DNA of 36,645 bases from Methanobacteriota archaeon (GTDB lineage Archaea > Thermoplasmatota > Poseidoniia > Poseidoniales > Thalassarchaeaceae). The notes beneath the pieces were generated by a model. That model saw nothing but the letters and a program-made list of their open reading frames with translations, had not been told where the DNA came from and did no database searches. Of the stretch, positions 18,145-25,755 are shown piece by piece; position 1 is the first letter of the stretch; each line of letters starts with the position of its first letter. Where the stretch lies: contig PBFP01000024.1 in the NCBI GenBank assembly GCA_002718695.1, positions 1 to 36,645 on the forward strand, given 5' to 3'. The position numbers and the translations under genes are program-made.

Positions 18145-18993
18145 CTATTCTTCCTCGGAAGCATTTCTTTTTGACTCATTCAAATTCTCTTTGTATCTTG
18201 CTGAAAAGTATATCATCATGGGTATTACCAATACTAGGAAGAAACACCCAATTAGGGCAGAGAAACTATACACAGTTTCTTGGAATGGATCAAGTTTGAA
18301 CTTTTTGACATCGACAAGATCATGACTTGAGTATTCAGCTCCGGCGATAATGCCAGCACTGGATGATGTCTCTCCAGATTCTTCAATAATTATCTTCCAA
18401 GTAATGACTTTTTTTGCCGAGTCAATTAGTGCCTTAGACTTGTTTTCAGCAGTTTCTGAATCGGAACTTTCCAGAAAACCCTTCCCCTTAATCGGTAATT
18501 CTAATGATACACGGCCCCTGAGAATTCCACTTCCATTGATTAGCTCCATTGAATGAGTTCTACTGTACAGGCAAGTTTCGATAATTGTTGAATAGTCGGA
18601 ATCGGGCTCATTACAAATATAACTCTCGCCATCCAAACCAAGGTTTGGCGAGTGAGACCAGTTAGAACCTTCCGCTTCGACAATTAATACAGAGCCAGGA
18701 GCAGCTCCATCAATGGAAAAGTTGACCCATGTAATTGCATCATTTGTAGTGTAGAACCATTCGGCTAGACCTTCATTTTCAACCCTTAATTCCATTTCTT
18801 CGGAATTGTTTGTGGTTGTGTATTGATAGTATTCTGAGTTCACTGTATTGGAATATACAGCATAGGATAGCAATAGTATCAATGTCATTCCAGTACCCAC
18901 CATTGTACGAAGCATGTTAGGGTTCTTGGAAAGTGATCGCTTCATGACAATTGCAAATGTATTGTATTTTTCAATGCTTGTCGAAGAGGACAT
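18145..18993 (-). CDS. Two-TM membrane protein with large extracytoplasmic domain, unknown function
   Basis: No family is recognised. The 282-residue product has a basic cytoplasmic N-terminus (MKRSLSKNPN), a TM helix at about residues 28-48 (MVGTGMTLILLLSYAVYS), an extracytoplasmic region of about 190 residues, then a second TM helix around 243-263 (YSFSALIGCFFLVLVIPMMIYF) and an acidic/basic cytoplasmic tail. The outer domain looks beta-rich and has several N-x-S/T sequons (NNS, NFS, NWS, NGS), as expected for archaeal surface proteins. Only two cysteines, in ICNEPD and ETCLYS, are visible there, a possible disulfide. The gene is divergent from the ribosomal protein operon; 78 bases separate the two start codons. 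Confidence 0.68.
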   Translation of the reverse strand: MSSSTSIEKYNTFAIVMKRSLSKNPNMLRTMVGTGMTLILLLSYAVYSNTVNSEYYQYTTTNNSEEMELRVENEGLAEWFYTTNDAITWVNFSIDGAAPGSVLIVEAEGSNWSHSPNLGLDGESYICNEPDSDYSTIIETCLYSRTHSMELINGSGILRGRVSLELPIKGKGFLESSDSETAENKSKALIDSAKKVITWKIIIEESGETSSSAGIIAGAEYSSHDLVDVKKFKLDPFQETVYSFSALIGCFFLVLVIPMMIYFSARYKENLNESKRNASEEE

Positions 18994-19013
18994 TTTCTTC
19001 AGTGCCTAGGAAA

Positions 19014-19036
19014 AACCGTGACATCACGGTTAAATA
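19014..19036 (+). promoter_or_regulatory. Palindrome plus TATA-like element upstream of the S19e operon
   Basis: A perfect inverted repeat, AACCGTGA-CA-TCACGGTT (19014-19031), runs directly into TTAAATA (19030-19036), which fits an archaeal TATA box for the ribosomal protein operon. A start site would be expected near 19060, giving a leader of about a dozen bases. The leader carries GGTGAGGG just before the S19e ATG. The palindrome covers the position where TFB would contact the BRE, so a regulator bound there could block initiation. No transcription data are available; the promoter role is inferred from position and composition. Confidence 0.55.
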
Positions 19037-19071
19037 CAGTCTGTAGGACGGCCGTAGCGCACGGTGAGGGT

Positions 19072-19542
19072 ATGACGACGTATTATGACGTTCCAGCGGA
19101 CTTGCTTATATCCACTCTTTCACATAAATTGCAATCTTTCGAAAAAATTAATCCTCCCGAGTGGGCCACACAAGTCAAGACAGGTACCCATAGAGAGAGG
19201 CCCCCTGTACAAGATGACTGGTGGCATACCAGGGCTGCTTCTATTCTTCGCAAGGTTGCCATGATGGGGCCGATTGGAACAAACCGAATCTCCCAAGAAT
19301 TTGGAGGTGCCAAAGATCGCGGAGTGAAGAAAAGCAAAGCGGTATCTGGCTCACGAAATATATCAAGAAAGATTCTCCAGCAACTTGCCGATTCGGGTTT
19401 GGTATCTGACTCGATGAATGTCACTGGAACTGTGAACAGAGGTAAAGTTCTGAGTAGTAAAGGACAAAGCTTGCTTGACGAAGTGGCTCACTCCGTTAGA
19501 GAGGTCGCCGAAGAACGCTACCCCGAGCTGAAGAGGTATTGA
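19072..19542 (+). CDS. rps19e: Ribosomal protein S19e
   Basis: A 156-residue small-subunit protein, shared by archaea and eukaryotes and absent from bacteria. Landmarks: [17 protein letters not shown] at the start, [18 protein letters not shown], the [20 protein letters not shown] block, and the basic winged-helix region [23 protein letters not shown] 19072 follows GGTGAGGG and matches the usual N-terminus; upstream in-frame start 19018 would run through the promoter element. It heads an S19e-L39e-L31e-S17e-TrmJ run, close to the archaeal S19e/L39e/L31e arrangement. Confidence 0.95.
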   Translation: MTTYYDVPADLLISTLSHKLQSFEKINPPEWATQVKTGTHRERPPVQDDWWHTRAASILRKVAMMGPIGTNRISQEFGGAKDRGVKKSKAVSGSRNISRKILQQLADSGLVSDSMNVTGTVNRGKVLSSKGQSLLDEVAHSVREVAEERYPELKRY

Positions 19543-19550
19543 GTGATAAC

Positions 19551-19706
19551 ATGGCACGAAACAAACCCTTTGCTAAGAAGAAGAGGCTGAACAAGGTAAC
19601 TAAGCAGAACAAGAGGGTACCTGTTTGGGTCGTTATGAGGACTAACAGAAAAACAAATACACATCCAAAGAGGCATATGTGGCGAAGATCCAAACTTCAG
19701 AGGTGA
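19551..19706 (+). CDS. rpl39e: Ribosomal protein L39e
   Basis: A 51-residue, extremely basic protein ([20 protein letters not shown], then [20 protein letters not shown] and WRRSKLQR). This is the full-length L39e pattern, including the VPxWVxxRT centre and the RxxWRRxKL end; the protein lines the ribosome exit tunnel. It starts nine bases after the S19e stop and is followed five bases later by L31e. The order S19e-L39e-L31e is typical of archaea. Confidence 0.95.
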   Translation: MARNKPFAKKKRLNKVTKQNKRVPVWVVMRTNRKTNTHPKRHMWRRSKLQR

Positions 19707-19711
19707 ATTAG

Positions 19712-19975
19712 GTGGCTGAGATTAAAGAGATGGTTATCCCTCTAAGAGCGGCATGGAATGTTCCTAGAACAAATAGGGCCAAAAGAGCCATGGCTGAAGT
19801 AAAAAACCATGTTGCAAGGCACATGAAAAAAACCGATGATGAAGATATCTGGATAGACGAATCAGTCAATCACGAGATTTGGAGAAGGGGCATGCAACAT
19901 CCGCCTAGAAAAATCAAAGTAATTTGTACACGAGAAGAAGGCTTTCCTTTGGAAGTTAAGTTAATGGAGGAATAA
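19712..19975 (+). CDS. rpl31e: Ribosomal protein L31e
   Basis: An 87-residue large-subunit protein near the exit tunnel. Features: [32 protein letters not shown], then [33 protein letters not shown], which is the conserved 'sVNe.iW.rG...PPrkikV' block of L31e. The start is GTG at 19712, preceded by AGAGGTGA. The stop lies one base before the S17e ATG. Confidence 0.95.
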   Translation: MAEIKEMVIPLRAAWNVPRTNRAKRAMAEVKNHVARHMKKTDDEDIWIDESVNHEIWRRGMQHPPRKIKVICTREEGFPLEVKLMEE

Positions 19976-19976
19976 A

Positions 19977-20168
19977 ATGGGCAATATACGACCATCATTC
20001 ATAAAATCTCGAGCACTTAGGCTTGTTGAGGCTTATCCCGATCAATTTACTGATGACTTCGACACCAACAAACACCTTGTTTCAGAATTCTCTGACGTAG
20101 ATAACAAGAGGATGAGAAATTGGATTGCTGGTTACATTACCAGATACAAACAGAGAAGAGTAGACTAG
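19977..20168 (+). CDS. rps17e: Ribosomal protein S17e
   Basis: A 63-residue small-subunit protein with the archaeal S17e pattern: [35 protein letters not shown] and the closing [15 protein letters not shown]. In most archaea seen with an S19e/L39e/L31e cluster the next gene is eIF6 rather than S17e, so this arrangement is slightly unusual. GGAGG eight bases upstream is a clear ribosome site. The TrmJ-like gene follows. Confidence 0.92.
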   Translation: MGNIRPSFIKSRALRLVEAYPDQFTDDFDTNKHLVSEFSDVDNKRMRNWIAGYITRYKQRRVD

Positions 20169-20202
20169 AGTGTTTTTTCAAAACATCCTCTTTCGCCAAA
20201 TA

Positions 20203-20997
20203 ATGGGCGATAGGCGGATCGACGTTTTACCTGGTTTTTCTGAGGAAGTTTGTGTTGTATTAGTTGAGCCGGAGAATGATGGGAACATCGGAGCCGTAGC
20301 TAGAACGATGCTAAATTTCGGCTTCACTGATTTAAGAGTAGTTGGAAGGGACGGCGCATGGTCTGAAGAGACAAAGAGGAGGGCGAAGAATGCGCAAAGA
20401 GTTCTTGAAAACGCTAAGGTTTTCCAGACACTGGAGCAATCCACTACAGACTGTTCCATTGTAGTAGGGACCTCCGGTAAGAGAGAAGAAGGTGACAAGA
20501 TTGCTAGAAGACATTTCTTGCTACCTGAAGAGATACCGAGTAGTCTTGGAAATGCAGAAGGCCGAATTGCTTTAGTTTTCGGCCCTGAAGGCAAAGGGCT
20601 ACTTAATGAACAACTGACATTTTGCGACTTACTGGTTACGATACCGACATGGGAAGGATACCCAATCCTCAATCTAAGTCACGCAGTTTCGATTATATGC
20701 TTCATATGGTATTATCACTCTGACACGTCAAAACCGTCAGGAACTGGAGGTAGACTGCTAAATCCCAAACTAAGACAGCGATTCAGAGAAGAGGTTCGTC
20801 GACTTGTTCAAAACATGCCTACAAAGGAGCATAAACGCAAGGGAATAGAGGAGACGTTATTCAGAGTAATCATGAGGGGGCTACCCAAAGATGACGAAAT
20901 GCACAGATTGCTTGGCGTTATTTCTGACGCTGCCAACTCGTTCGAAAATAAGAAAGAGTCAAAATCGAGCAAACATGGGGCCAAAAATGAAGATTAA
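20203..20997 (+). CDS. trmJ: SpoU-family tRNA/rRNA 2'-O-methyltransferase, TrmJ-like
   Basis: A SPOUT-fold RNA methyltransferase of about 264 residues. The three SpoU motifs are present: NDGNIGAVARTMLNFGF (motif 1), LVFGPEGKGL (motif 2) and YPILNLSHAVSI (motif 3). This pattern and the length match archaeal TrmJ, which methylates C32 of tRNAs. The C-terminal helical tail ends in a Lys/Ser-rich segment. The start is uncertain: ATG 20203 begins close to the domain but lacks a clear ribosome site; in-frame GTG 20170 just after the S17e stop would add 11 residues. The gene is the last of the ribosomal operon. Its 3' end overlaps a convergent small gene by 39 bases. Confidence 0.87.
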   Translation: MGDRRIDVLPGFSEEVCVVLVEPENDGNIGAVARTMLNFGFTDLRVVGRDGAWSEETKRRAKNAQRVLENAKVFQTLEQSTTDCSIVVGTSGKREEGDKIARRHFLLPEEIPSSLGNAEGRIALVFGPEGKGLLNEQLTFCDLLVTIPTWEGYPILNLSHAVSIICFIWYYHSDTSKPSGTGGRLLNPKLRQRFREEVRRLVQNMPTKEHKRKGIEETLFRVIMRGLPKDDEMHRLLGVISDAANSFENKKESKSSKHGAKNED

Positions 20998-21126
20998 TAC
21001 TGCAAGTGCTATTGAGTAGCGAATGATTCTAAGTAATGTTTCCCAGAATGTTGTTTTTGATCTTTCATTTGGCCTCACATCTGCGCCAAAAACGGACAAA
21101 CCAAAAAGATCCCACAGCACTCCCAT
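20959..21126 (-). CDS. Small single-TM protein downstream of SPFH gene
   Basis: A 55-codon frame on the minus strand starting 29 bases after the SPFH-protein stop. The product has an amphipathic start (MGVLWDLFGLSVFGADVRPN), a charged linker, and a hydrophobic helix (SIALAVLIFIFGPMFARF) at the C-terminus. Size and topology recall Sec61-beta-like or other small tail-anchored proteins, but no family signature is recognised. The 3' end overlaps trmJ by 39 bases in antisense. Codon choice looks ordinary and no other gene fills this space, but evidence is limited to position and composition. Confidence 0.5.
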   Translation of the reverse strand: MGVLWDLFGLSVFGADVRPNERSKTTFWETLLRIIRYSIALAVLIFIFGPMFARF

Positions 21127-21155
21127 GAATTATGATTCGTCAATTCGCTAATAAT

Positions 21156-22076
21156 TTAGATGGAGCCAGTGTTAACTACAGGTGTTGTGTCCGTTTCAGA
21201 ACAAAGTACAACAAGCAGGTTACTTACCATGGTAGCCTTCTTTTCTTCGTCCAATTCAATTATCTGCTTTTCACTAAGTTGTTCAAGCGCAAGCTCTACC
21301 ATCCCTACCGCACCATCGACAATTTCCCTTCGAGCTGCAACAACTGCTGCTGCTTGCTGCCTTCGAAGCATTGCTTGAGCAATCTCAGTAGAATAAGCAA
21401 GATAGCTTATTCTGGCCTCCAAGACCTCTATGCCTGCTCTAGCTAGCCTGGACTCTACGGATGCTTCTAGCTCAAGCGCAACTACATCCTGATGACTAGA
21501 CAGGGTGGTTCCACCTATGTCCTTCTGTTCAATGGCATCGTAGGGATATTTTGTAGCCATTTCTCGAAGTGCAGCCTCGCTCTGAATTTGCACGTAATGA
21601 TCGTAATTCTCTACCTCGAAGAGTGCCTCAGCGGCATCATAGACCCTCCAAACAACCACAGCAGCGATATCTATCGGATTCGCATTCACATCGTTGACCT
21701 TCAGTTTATTTGACTCGAAGTTGTTTATGCGCATTGAAACCCTGTTTTTATTGTAAAGTGGGTTAATGAAAAATTGGAAACCCTCCTTCTTGAGGGTGCC
21801 CACGTACTTCCCAAAGAATTGAGCTGCAACAGCCTCGTTTGGGTTCACTACCACATAACTATTCCACATCAATAACCAAAGAGGTCCTGTAATGATAATT
21901 AATATGCCTAGAGGGCCGGAAGCTAATAGGATAATGTTGACAATTGGCAGAATTATGATATGAATAAATAATCCCATGAAACCATTAATCGACCTAACAT
22001 CAATATCCCGGTACATAGGCTCATTTTTATTCGCATTAACTGTATGCTGTATTTCCATGATGTGGCCAGTAATCAT
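21156..22076 (-). CDS. SPFH/Band 7 domain protein
   Basis: A 306-residue membrane-anchored SPFH (stomatin/prohibitin/flotillin/HflK) protein. Hydrophobic segments near residues 33-70 (FMGLFIHIIILPIVNIILLASGPLGILIIITGPLWLLM) form a hairpin anchor. The SPFH domain begins VVNPNEAVAAQFFGKYVGTLKKEGFQFFINPLY and continues through NPIDIAAVVVWRVYDAAEALFEVENYDHYVQIQSEAALR. The tail is an Ala/Glu/Arg-rich helix (RRQQAAAVVAARREIVDGAVG), likely coiled coil. Such proteins organise membrane domains and often regulate proteases; the target here is unknown. A small one-TM protein follows and may be a partner. Start ATG 22076 or ATG 22058. Confidence 0.87.
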   Translation of the reverse strand: MITGHIMEIQHTVNANKNEPMYRDIDVRSINGFMGLFIHIIILPIVNIILLASGPLGILIIITGPLWLLMWNSYVVVNPNEAVAAQFFGKYVGTLKKEGFQFFINPLYNKNRVSMRINNFESNKLKVNDVNANPIDIAAVVVWRVYDAAEALFEVENYDHYVQIQSEAALREMATKYPYDAIEQKDIGGTTLSSHQDVVALELEASVESRLARAGIEVLEARISYLAYSTEIAQAMLRRQQAAAVVAARREIVDGAVGMVELALEQLSEKQIIELDEEKKATMVSNLLVVLCSETDTTPVVNTGSI

Positions 22077-22094
22077 AGACGTAAAGGAGTTACG

Positions 22095-22865
22095 TTATAT
22101 TATCCGTCCCTCCATCCCTCCGGCAATCTCTATGATTTGACCTGTAATGTGTCCCGCAGTAGCATTAGACGAAAGCATTACCACAGCCCTAGCTACATCG
22201 TCGGGTGTTGCAAATTTCTTGAGGGCCATAGTTGATTGCGCTCGTCCGATTGAGGATTCTTTGGGGGGCTCAATTTCCTTCTTCTTTGTGATTGTCCAAC
22301 CAGGGGCAACAGCATTTACACGTACATTTCCAATTTTGGCAACGTCGTTCTTTAGTGTGAGAAGCAGCCCTGATGTAATGGCTCCCTTTGCAGTAGCATA
22401 ATCGGAGTGTCCAGCCTCACCATAAACTCCAGCAGTCGAACCTACAAGAACCAAGGATCCGGATCTTGCTACTGAAGCATGCTCAAGGAAAGCTCTAGAG
22501 GTATTTACGGCCACTCCTAAGTTTGAGGATATGGTCGACTCCCAACGTTCGTCATCAATCTCCCAGAATGACAGTGAACGCGAGGGGTAGTGTCCTGAGT
22601 TTGCAACGCAAATGTCCAAACCTCCAACTTTAGAAACGATATTAGAAATCATTTTCCTTGCCTCTGAAGGAATGCGTAAATCGGCATTAACAGTGAACCC
22701 TCCTATCTCAGAAGCAAGTTTTTCAGCATCATTCTCAGAAGTATGGTAGTGTATTGCAACAATGGCACCTTCTGCTGACAAGTGCCTGCATATTGACTGG
22801 CCTATGCCCCCAGCTCCGCCTGTGACTAGTGCTACCTTACCTTCCATCTCCGTATCCATGAACAT
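22095..22865 (-). CDS. Short-chain dehydrogenase/reductase (FabG-like)
   Basis: A classical SDR of 256 residues. The NAD(P)-binding motif VALVTGGAGGIGQSICRHL is at residues 10-28, NSGHYPS (the NAG-like motif) near 87, catalytic Ser in VGSTAGVYGEAGH, and the YATAK active-site Tyr/Lys. The C-terminal part reads RVNAVAPGWTITKK and SNATAGHITGQIIEIAGGM, close to 3-oxoacyl reductases. The exact substrate is unknown, since archaea lack a standard FAS cycle. Start ATG 22865 or ATG 22859. It sits between queD and the SPFH gene on the same strand, with an intergenic spacer of about 60 bases on the queD side. Confidence 0.88.
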   Translation of the reverse strand: MFMDTEMEGKVALVTGGAGGIGQSICRHLSAEGAIVAIHYHTSENDAEKLASEIGGFTVNADLRIPSEARKMISNIVSKVGGLDICVANSGHYPSRSLSFWEIDDERWESTISSNLGVAVNTSRAFLEHASVARSGSLVLVGSTAGVYGEAGHSDYATAKGAITSGLLLTLKNDVAKIGNVRVNAVAPGWTITKKKEIEPPKESSIGRAQSTMALKKFATPDDVARAVVMLSSNATAGHITGQIIEIAGGMEGRII

Positions 22866-22928
22866 TGAGATCGATCTGTGCTAATAATTGCGTCCTATGA
22901 TCAAATCATTGCATAATATTTCCAAACT

Positions 22929-23378
22929 TTAGGGTTTCCAAGTAGCCCAAGATTTCGGAGTCTCCCTGACATGAAATGCGGAAAGACGTAATGAGTTCCC
23001 ATATGCAGATTTAATGTGCGGACTTACTCGCTCGAAAGCCCATTTAGCTAAATTTTCAGCTGTAGGAATAAATGGAACTAAGACAGTTCTGTGATTATTT
23101 CCTAAATGCGATAGTGCTTCAATAGCAAGGGCATCATTTTCGTAAACTATGAATGCGTGATCTACAACGTCATGGATATGCTTGGTTAGTATTTCGGAAA
23201 CATCTGAGAAATCTATCAACATACCTTCATCAGAAACGTTCGGCTTCTCGACAATATCCCCCTCAATCTCAACTTCCCATCTATATCTGTGTCCATGCAT
23301 ATTCCTACATTTACTCTTGTGATTAGGGACTCTGTGTCCAGTGTCTGTCTCCACCCATCTCCGGATACTAGTCGTCAT
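22929..23378 (-). CDS. queD: 6-carboxytetrahydropterin synthase QueD
   Basis: A 149-residue PTPS-family enzyme that converts 7,8-dihydroneopterin triphosphate to 6-carboxytetrahydropterin, the second step of preQ0 synthesis. The zinc His ligands and catalytic Cys are in TDTGHRVPNHKSKCRNMHGHRYRWEV (CxxxHGH). LIDFSDVSEILTKHIHDVVDHAF and the PTAENLAKWAFERV helix follow. ATG 23378 begins MTTSIRRWVETDTGH, the standard N-terminus, overlapping the 3' end of msrB by 11 bases; the upstream ATG at 23492 lies inside msrB and is unlikely. It is the last gene of the preQ0 operon. Confidence 0.92.
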   Translation of the reverse strand: MTTSIRRWVETDTGHRVPNHKSKCRNMHGHRYRWEVEIEGDIVEKPNVSDEGMLIDFSDVSEILTKHIHDVVDHAFIVYENDALAIEALSHLGNNHRTVLVPFIPTAENLAKWAFERVSPHIKSAYGNSLRLSAFHVRETPKSWATWKP

Positions 23379-23793
23379 TATTTTCCCCCTGTACGAAGTC
23401 AATGCTAGCCGAGTTGATACAATACCTTTCACCGCCAAATTGTAATGGTCCGTCATCGAAAACGTGTCCCAGATGTGCATCACAAGATCCACAACGAACT
23501 TCGACTCTTAGCATTCTGAAAGAATTGTCTTCAAGACGAATAATTCCTGCATCTGGGTGTTCTGTATGAAATGCAGGCCACCCGCAATTTGAATGATATT
23601 TCATTTCTGAAGTAAACAGAATGTTACCACAGCAAATGCATAGGTATTTTCCTTCTCTTTCCTCCATGTAATATATCCCAGAGTTAGGCGGTTCTGTTCC
23701 GGACTCTCTTGTCACATGATACTGTAGTCTAGTTAGCCTTTCTCTCCACTCTCTATCCCTTTCTGGGTTAAATCGGGGCATATTCTCCTTCAT
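23368..23793 (-). CDS. msrB: Peptide-methionine (R)-S-oxide reductase MsrB
   Basis: A 141-residue methionine sulfoxide reductase that repairs the R-epimer in oxidised proteins. The structural zinc is held by CICCGN and CGSCDAH, giving two CxxC pairs. The substrate pocket is in SNCGWPAFH, and the catalytic Cys in GGERYCINSASIDF. The ATG start overlaps the queC stop as ATGA, and the stop overlaps the queD start. It is therefore embedded, and translationally coupled, inside the preQ0 operon, an association with no obvious metabolic basis. Confidence 0.94.
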   Translation of the reverse strand: MKENMPRFNPERDREWRERLTRLQYHVTRESGTEPPNSGIYYMEEREGKYLCICCGNILFTSEMKYHSNCGWPAFHTEHPDAGIIRLEDNSFRMLRVEVRCGSCDAHLGHVFDDGPLQFGGERYCINSASIDFVQGENNDD

Positions 23794-24572
23794 ATTCCTA
23801 CCTCGAAATTTTTCTGTGTTAATATTGCCGAAGAAAGGGCATTCTCCCAGCCCCCTATGTATTCAACAGGATCTACCCGTCCAATAGTATGGAAAGCCAG
23901 TATCCTCTCAACGTCAGCTCCAGATTTACCTGAACTACGTCCTTGGGAATCGGGGTTATACGAAGTGTTAGTGTTTGCAAAAACAATGTCGAATTCTAGA
24001 TCGAGTTTCTTAATTGACTCAATCGCATCAACAAGAATTCTTGATTTATCCCATTGAATAAATGGAAGATGGAATGAAACTTTCTCAGAGCCCCAGTTTC
24101 CGATTGAAAATGCCCTCTCCAGAGATGTGTAGAACTCCGGCCTGCAATCAGGATATATTGCATGATCACCACTATGTACTCCAAGTGCAATAGAGACATT
24201 GGCGGATTCCTTAGAAGAGATGCTTAGTGCCTGGGCGTAAATTATCGAGCTGAAAATTGCGTTTCTGTTCGGAACCACAGTCTGCCTCATTTGATCGGAC
24301 TCATAATGGCCTTCAGGCATATTCATTTCATCGGAAATTAACGCTGAATTGAGAGATTTCATTGCAGGTTTTAGATCAATAACGTGGTGGTCAACTGATA
24401 TTCCATTGTTTTCTAGATACTCAATATTTGCTTTGGCCCTATCTATCTCAATTGAGTGTTTTTGCCCATAATCAAACGTTAGACAAGTGGTTTTGAAATT
24501 TTTACTTAACAACCTCATCAGCAGTGCAGTGCTGTCCATTCCTCCTGAAAGTGACATGACTGCCCTTCTCAT
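23790..24572 (-). CDS. queC: 7-cyano-7-deazaguanine (preQ0) synthase QueC, lacking the zinc-site cysteines
   Basis: A 260-residue PP-loop ATPase that converts 7-carboxy-7-deazaguanine to preQ0. The pyrophosphate-binding SGGMDSTALL lies at residues 9-18; TFDYGQKHSIEIDRAK, VPNRNAIFSSIIYA, and GVHSGDHAIYPDCRPEFY match QueC closely. In typical QueC the C-terminal segment carries four zinc-binding cysteines (CY...CGxCxxC). Here the same spacing reads TSYNPDSQGRSSGKSGAD, with Ser204, Ser214, Ser217 and Asp220 at the four positions. The start ATG 24572 forms an ATGA overlap with the queE stop; the upstream ATG at 24614 would overlap queE by 46 bases. Its place between queE and queD supports a preQ0 role despite the missing site. 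Confidence 0.88.
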   Translation of the reverse strand: MRRAVMSLSGGMDSTALLMRLLSKNFKTTCLTFDYGQKHSIEIDRAKANIEYLENNGISVDHHVIDLKPAMKSLNSALISDEMNMPEGHYESDQMRQTVVPNRNAIFSSIIYAQALSISSKESANVSIALGVHSGDHAIYPDCRPEFYTSLERAFSIGNWGSEKVSFHLPFIQWDKSRILVDAIESIKKLDLEFDIVFANTNTSYNPDSQGRSSGKSGADVERILAFHTIGRVDPVEYIGGWENALSSAILTQKNFEVGI

Positions 24573-25165
24573 AGAATACCCATCCATTTTTGAGTCTGTA
24601 GACTTAGTCTCCATCCGGGATTATTCTTTACCAGTTTCTCAACAATCTTGAATGACGCACCGTTTTCCTCTATCGATTCATTTTCCATGTAGCATGGTTG
24701 GATGTAATGATGCTCAAATCCTAACTTCAATCCGTCGTAGATTGATAAATCTTGACCGCAGTATACAACTTTCAACTCGTCACCAGAACGTTGCTTTATT
24801 GCAACATTGGGGTAAATTTGGTCCTTTGGACTAACACATATCCAGTCAATTATTGGGTCGATTGGAATTGTGCCGTTTGTCTCAATCGATAGGGATATTC
24901 CATGCTGCTTCAATCGTCGTCCTATTGATGACAAGTCCTGTAAAGCAGGCTCTCCACCAGTAAATATCACTCTGTCACAGTCATAAGATAGTACCTTGTC
25001 AACAATTTCATTGATCCCCAACTCTTCGAATGTCATGAATTCTGTATCGCACCATTCACAACGGAGATTACAATTTCCGAATCTAACAAACACATGTGGC
25101 AAGCCAGTGTGAAATCCTTCTCCCTGAACGGAATGGAAAATTTCAACAATTGGATATTTCAGCAT
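24569..25165 (-). CDS. queE: 7-carboxy-7-deazaguanine synthase QueE (radical SAM)
   Basis: A 198-residue radical SAM enzyme that performs the ring contraction of 6-carboxytetrahydropterin. The cluster motif is NCNLRCEWCDTEF (Cys32, Cys36, Cys39; CxxxCxxC). IFHSVQGEGFHTGLPHVFVRFG precedes it, as in all QueE; FTGGEPALQ and SIETNGTIPI are the SAM-binding and substrate loops. The ATG start is preceded by GGTGG. It follows folE by 11 bases and couples to queC through an ATGA overlap. Confidence 0.94.
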   Translation of the reverse strand: MLKYPIVEIFHSVQGEGFHTGLPHVFVRFGNCNLRCEWCDTEFMTFEELGINEIVDKVLSYDCDRVIFTGGEPALQDLSSIGRRLKQHGISLSIETNGTIPIDPIIDWICVSPKDQIYPNVAIKQRSGDELKVVYCGQDLSIYDGLKLGFEHHYIQPCYMENESIEENGASFKIVEKLVKNNPGWRLSLQTQKWMGIL

Positions 25166-25176
25166 TTTTCGCCACC

Positions 25177-25755
25177 TTATTTTTGAGGTCGTATTAATTG
25201 TAAGAGTTCTGCACGGGCTTCTGATTTCTTAAAGAAAACACCCTTCATTGAGCTAGTGGTCATTATTGCTTCCTGTTTCTTTACCCCCCTACACTTCATG
25301 CAGCCATGCTGAGCATCGAGAATTACAGCACACCCTAATGGGTTGAGATTTTCTTCTAGGTCATTTGCAATTGCAATTGTGATTCTCTCTTGATTCTGCA
25401 ACCTCTTTGAATGCATGTCAAGAAGACGAGCAAGTTTGCTGATCCCTACGATTCTGTCAACTGGTATGTATGCAATATGGGCTCGACCAGAAAAGGGCTG
25501 AAGATGGTGCTCACAAGTACTCTGAAACTCAATATCACGTAGTAGTACAATGCCATCATATCCCTCTGCATTGAATGTTGAGTCTAGAATTTCTTTGGCA
25601 TCCATAGAGTAACCAGAGAATATTTCTTCATATGATTCGATGACCCTTTCAGGAGTCTTAACTAGCCCCTCACGCAGTTCGTCATCACAATTCTCGATGT
25701 ATCGAACTATTTGTTCTACGGCCATAATTGCATGTTTTCTACTTACTGTTTTCAT
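25177..25755 (-). CDS. folE: GTP cyclohydrolase I FolE (type IA)
   Basis: A 192-residue enzyme that converts GTP to 7,8-dihydroneopterin triphosphate. Zn ligands lie in STCEHHLQPFSG and HGCMKCRGVKK; GLVKTPERVIESYEEIFSGY and VGISKLARLLDMHSKRLQNQERIT are typical. Most archaea use MptA or the type IB enzyme, so a bacterial-style FolE is a marker of this lineage's borrowed pterin chemistry. It feeds QueD here and could also supply folate, consistent with the folate-linked cyclodeaminase at the end of the window. The ATG is immediately adjacent to the stop of the preceding RHH gene. Confidence 0.94.
   Translation of the reverse strand: MKTVSRKHAIMAVEQIVRYIENCDDELREGLVKTPERVIESYEEIFSGYSMDAKEILDSTFNAEGYDGIVLLRDIEFQSTCEHHLQPFSGRAHIAYIPVDRIVGISKLARLLDMHSKRLQNQERITIAIANDLEENLNPLGCAVILDAQHGCMKCRGVKKQEAIMTTSSMKGVFFKKSEARAELLQLIRPQK

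Noticed and set aside
19048-19055. Self-complementary ACGGCCGT in the S19e leader as a second operator
   Set aside because: An 8-base palindrome is expected by chance at this length and it shares nothing with the stronger upstream repeat.
23378-23492. Longer N-terminus for QueD starting at ATG 23492
   Set aside because: It would overlap msrB by 125 bases and adds 38 residues without similarity to the PTPS fold; ATG 23378 gives the standard start.
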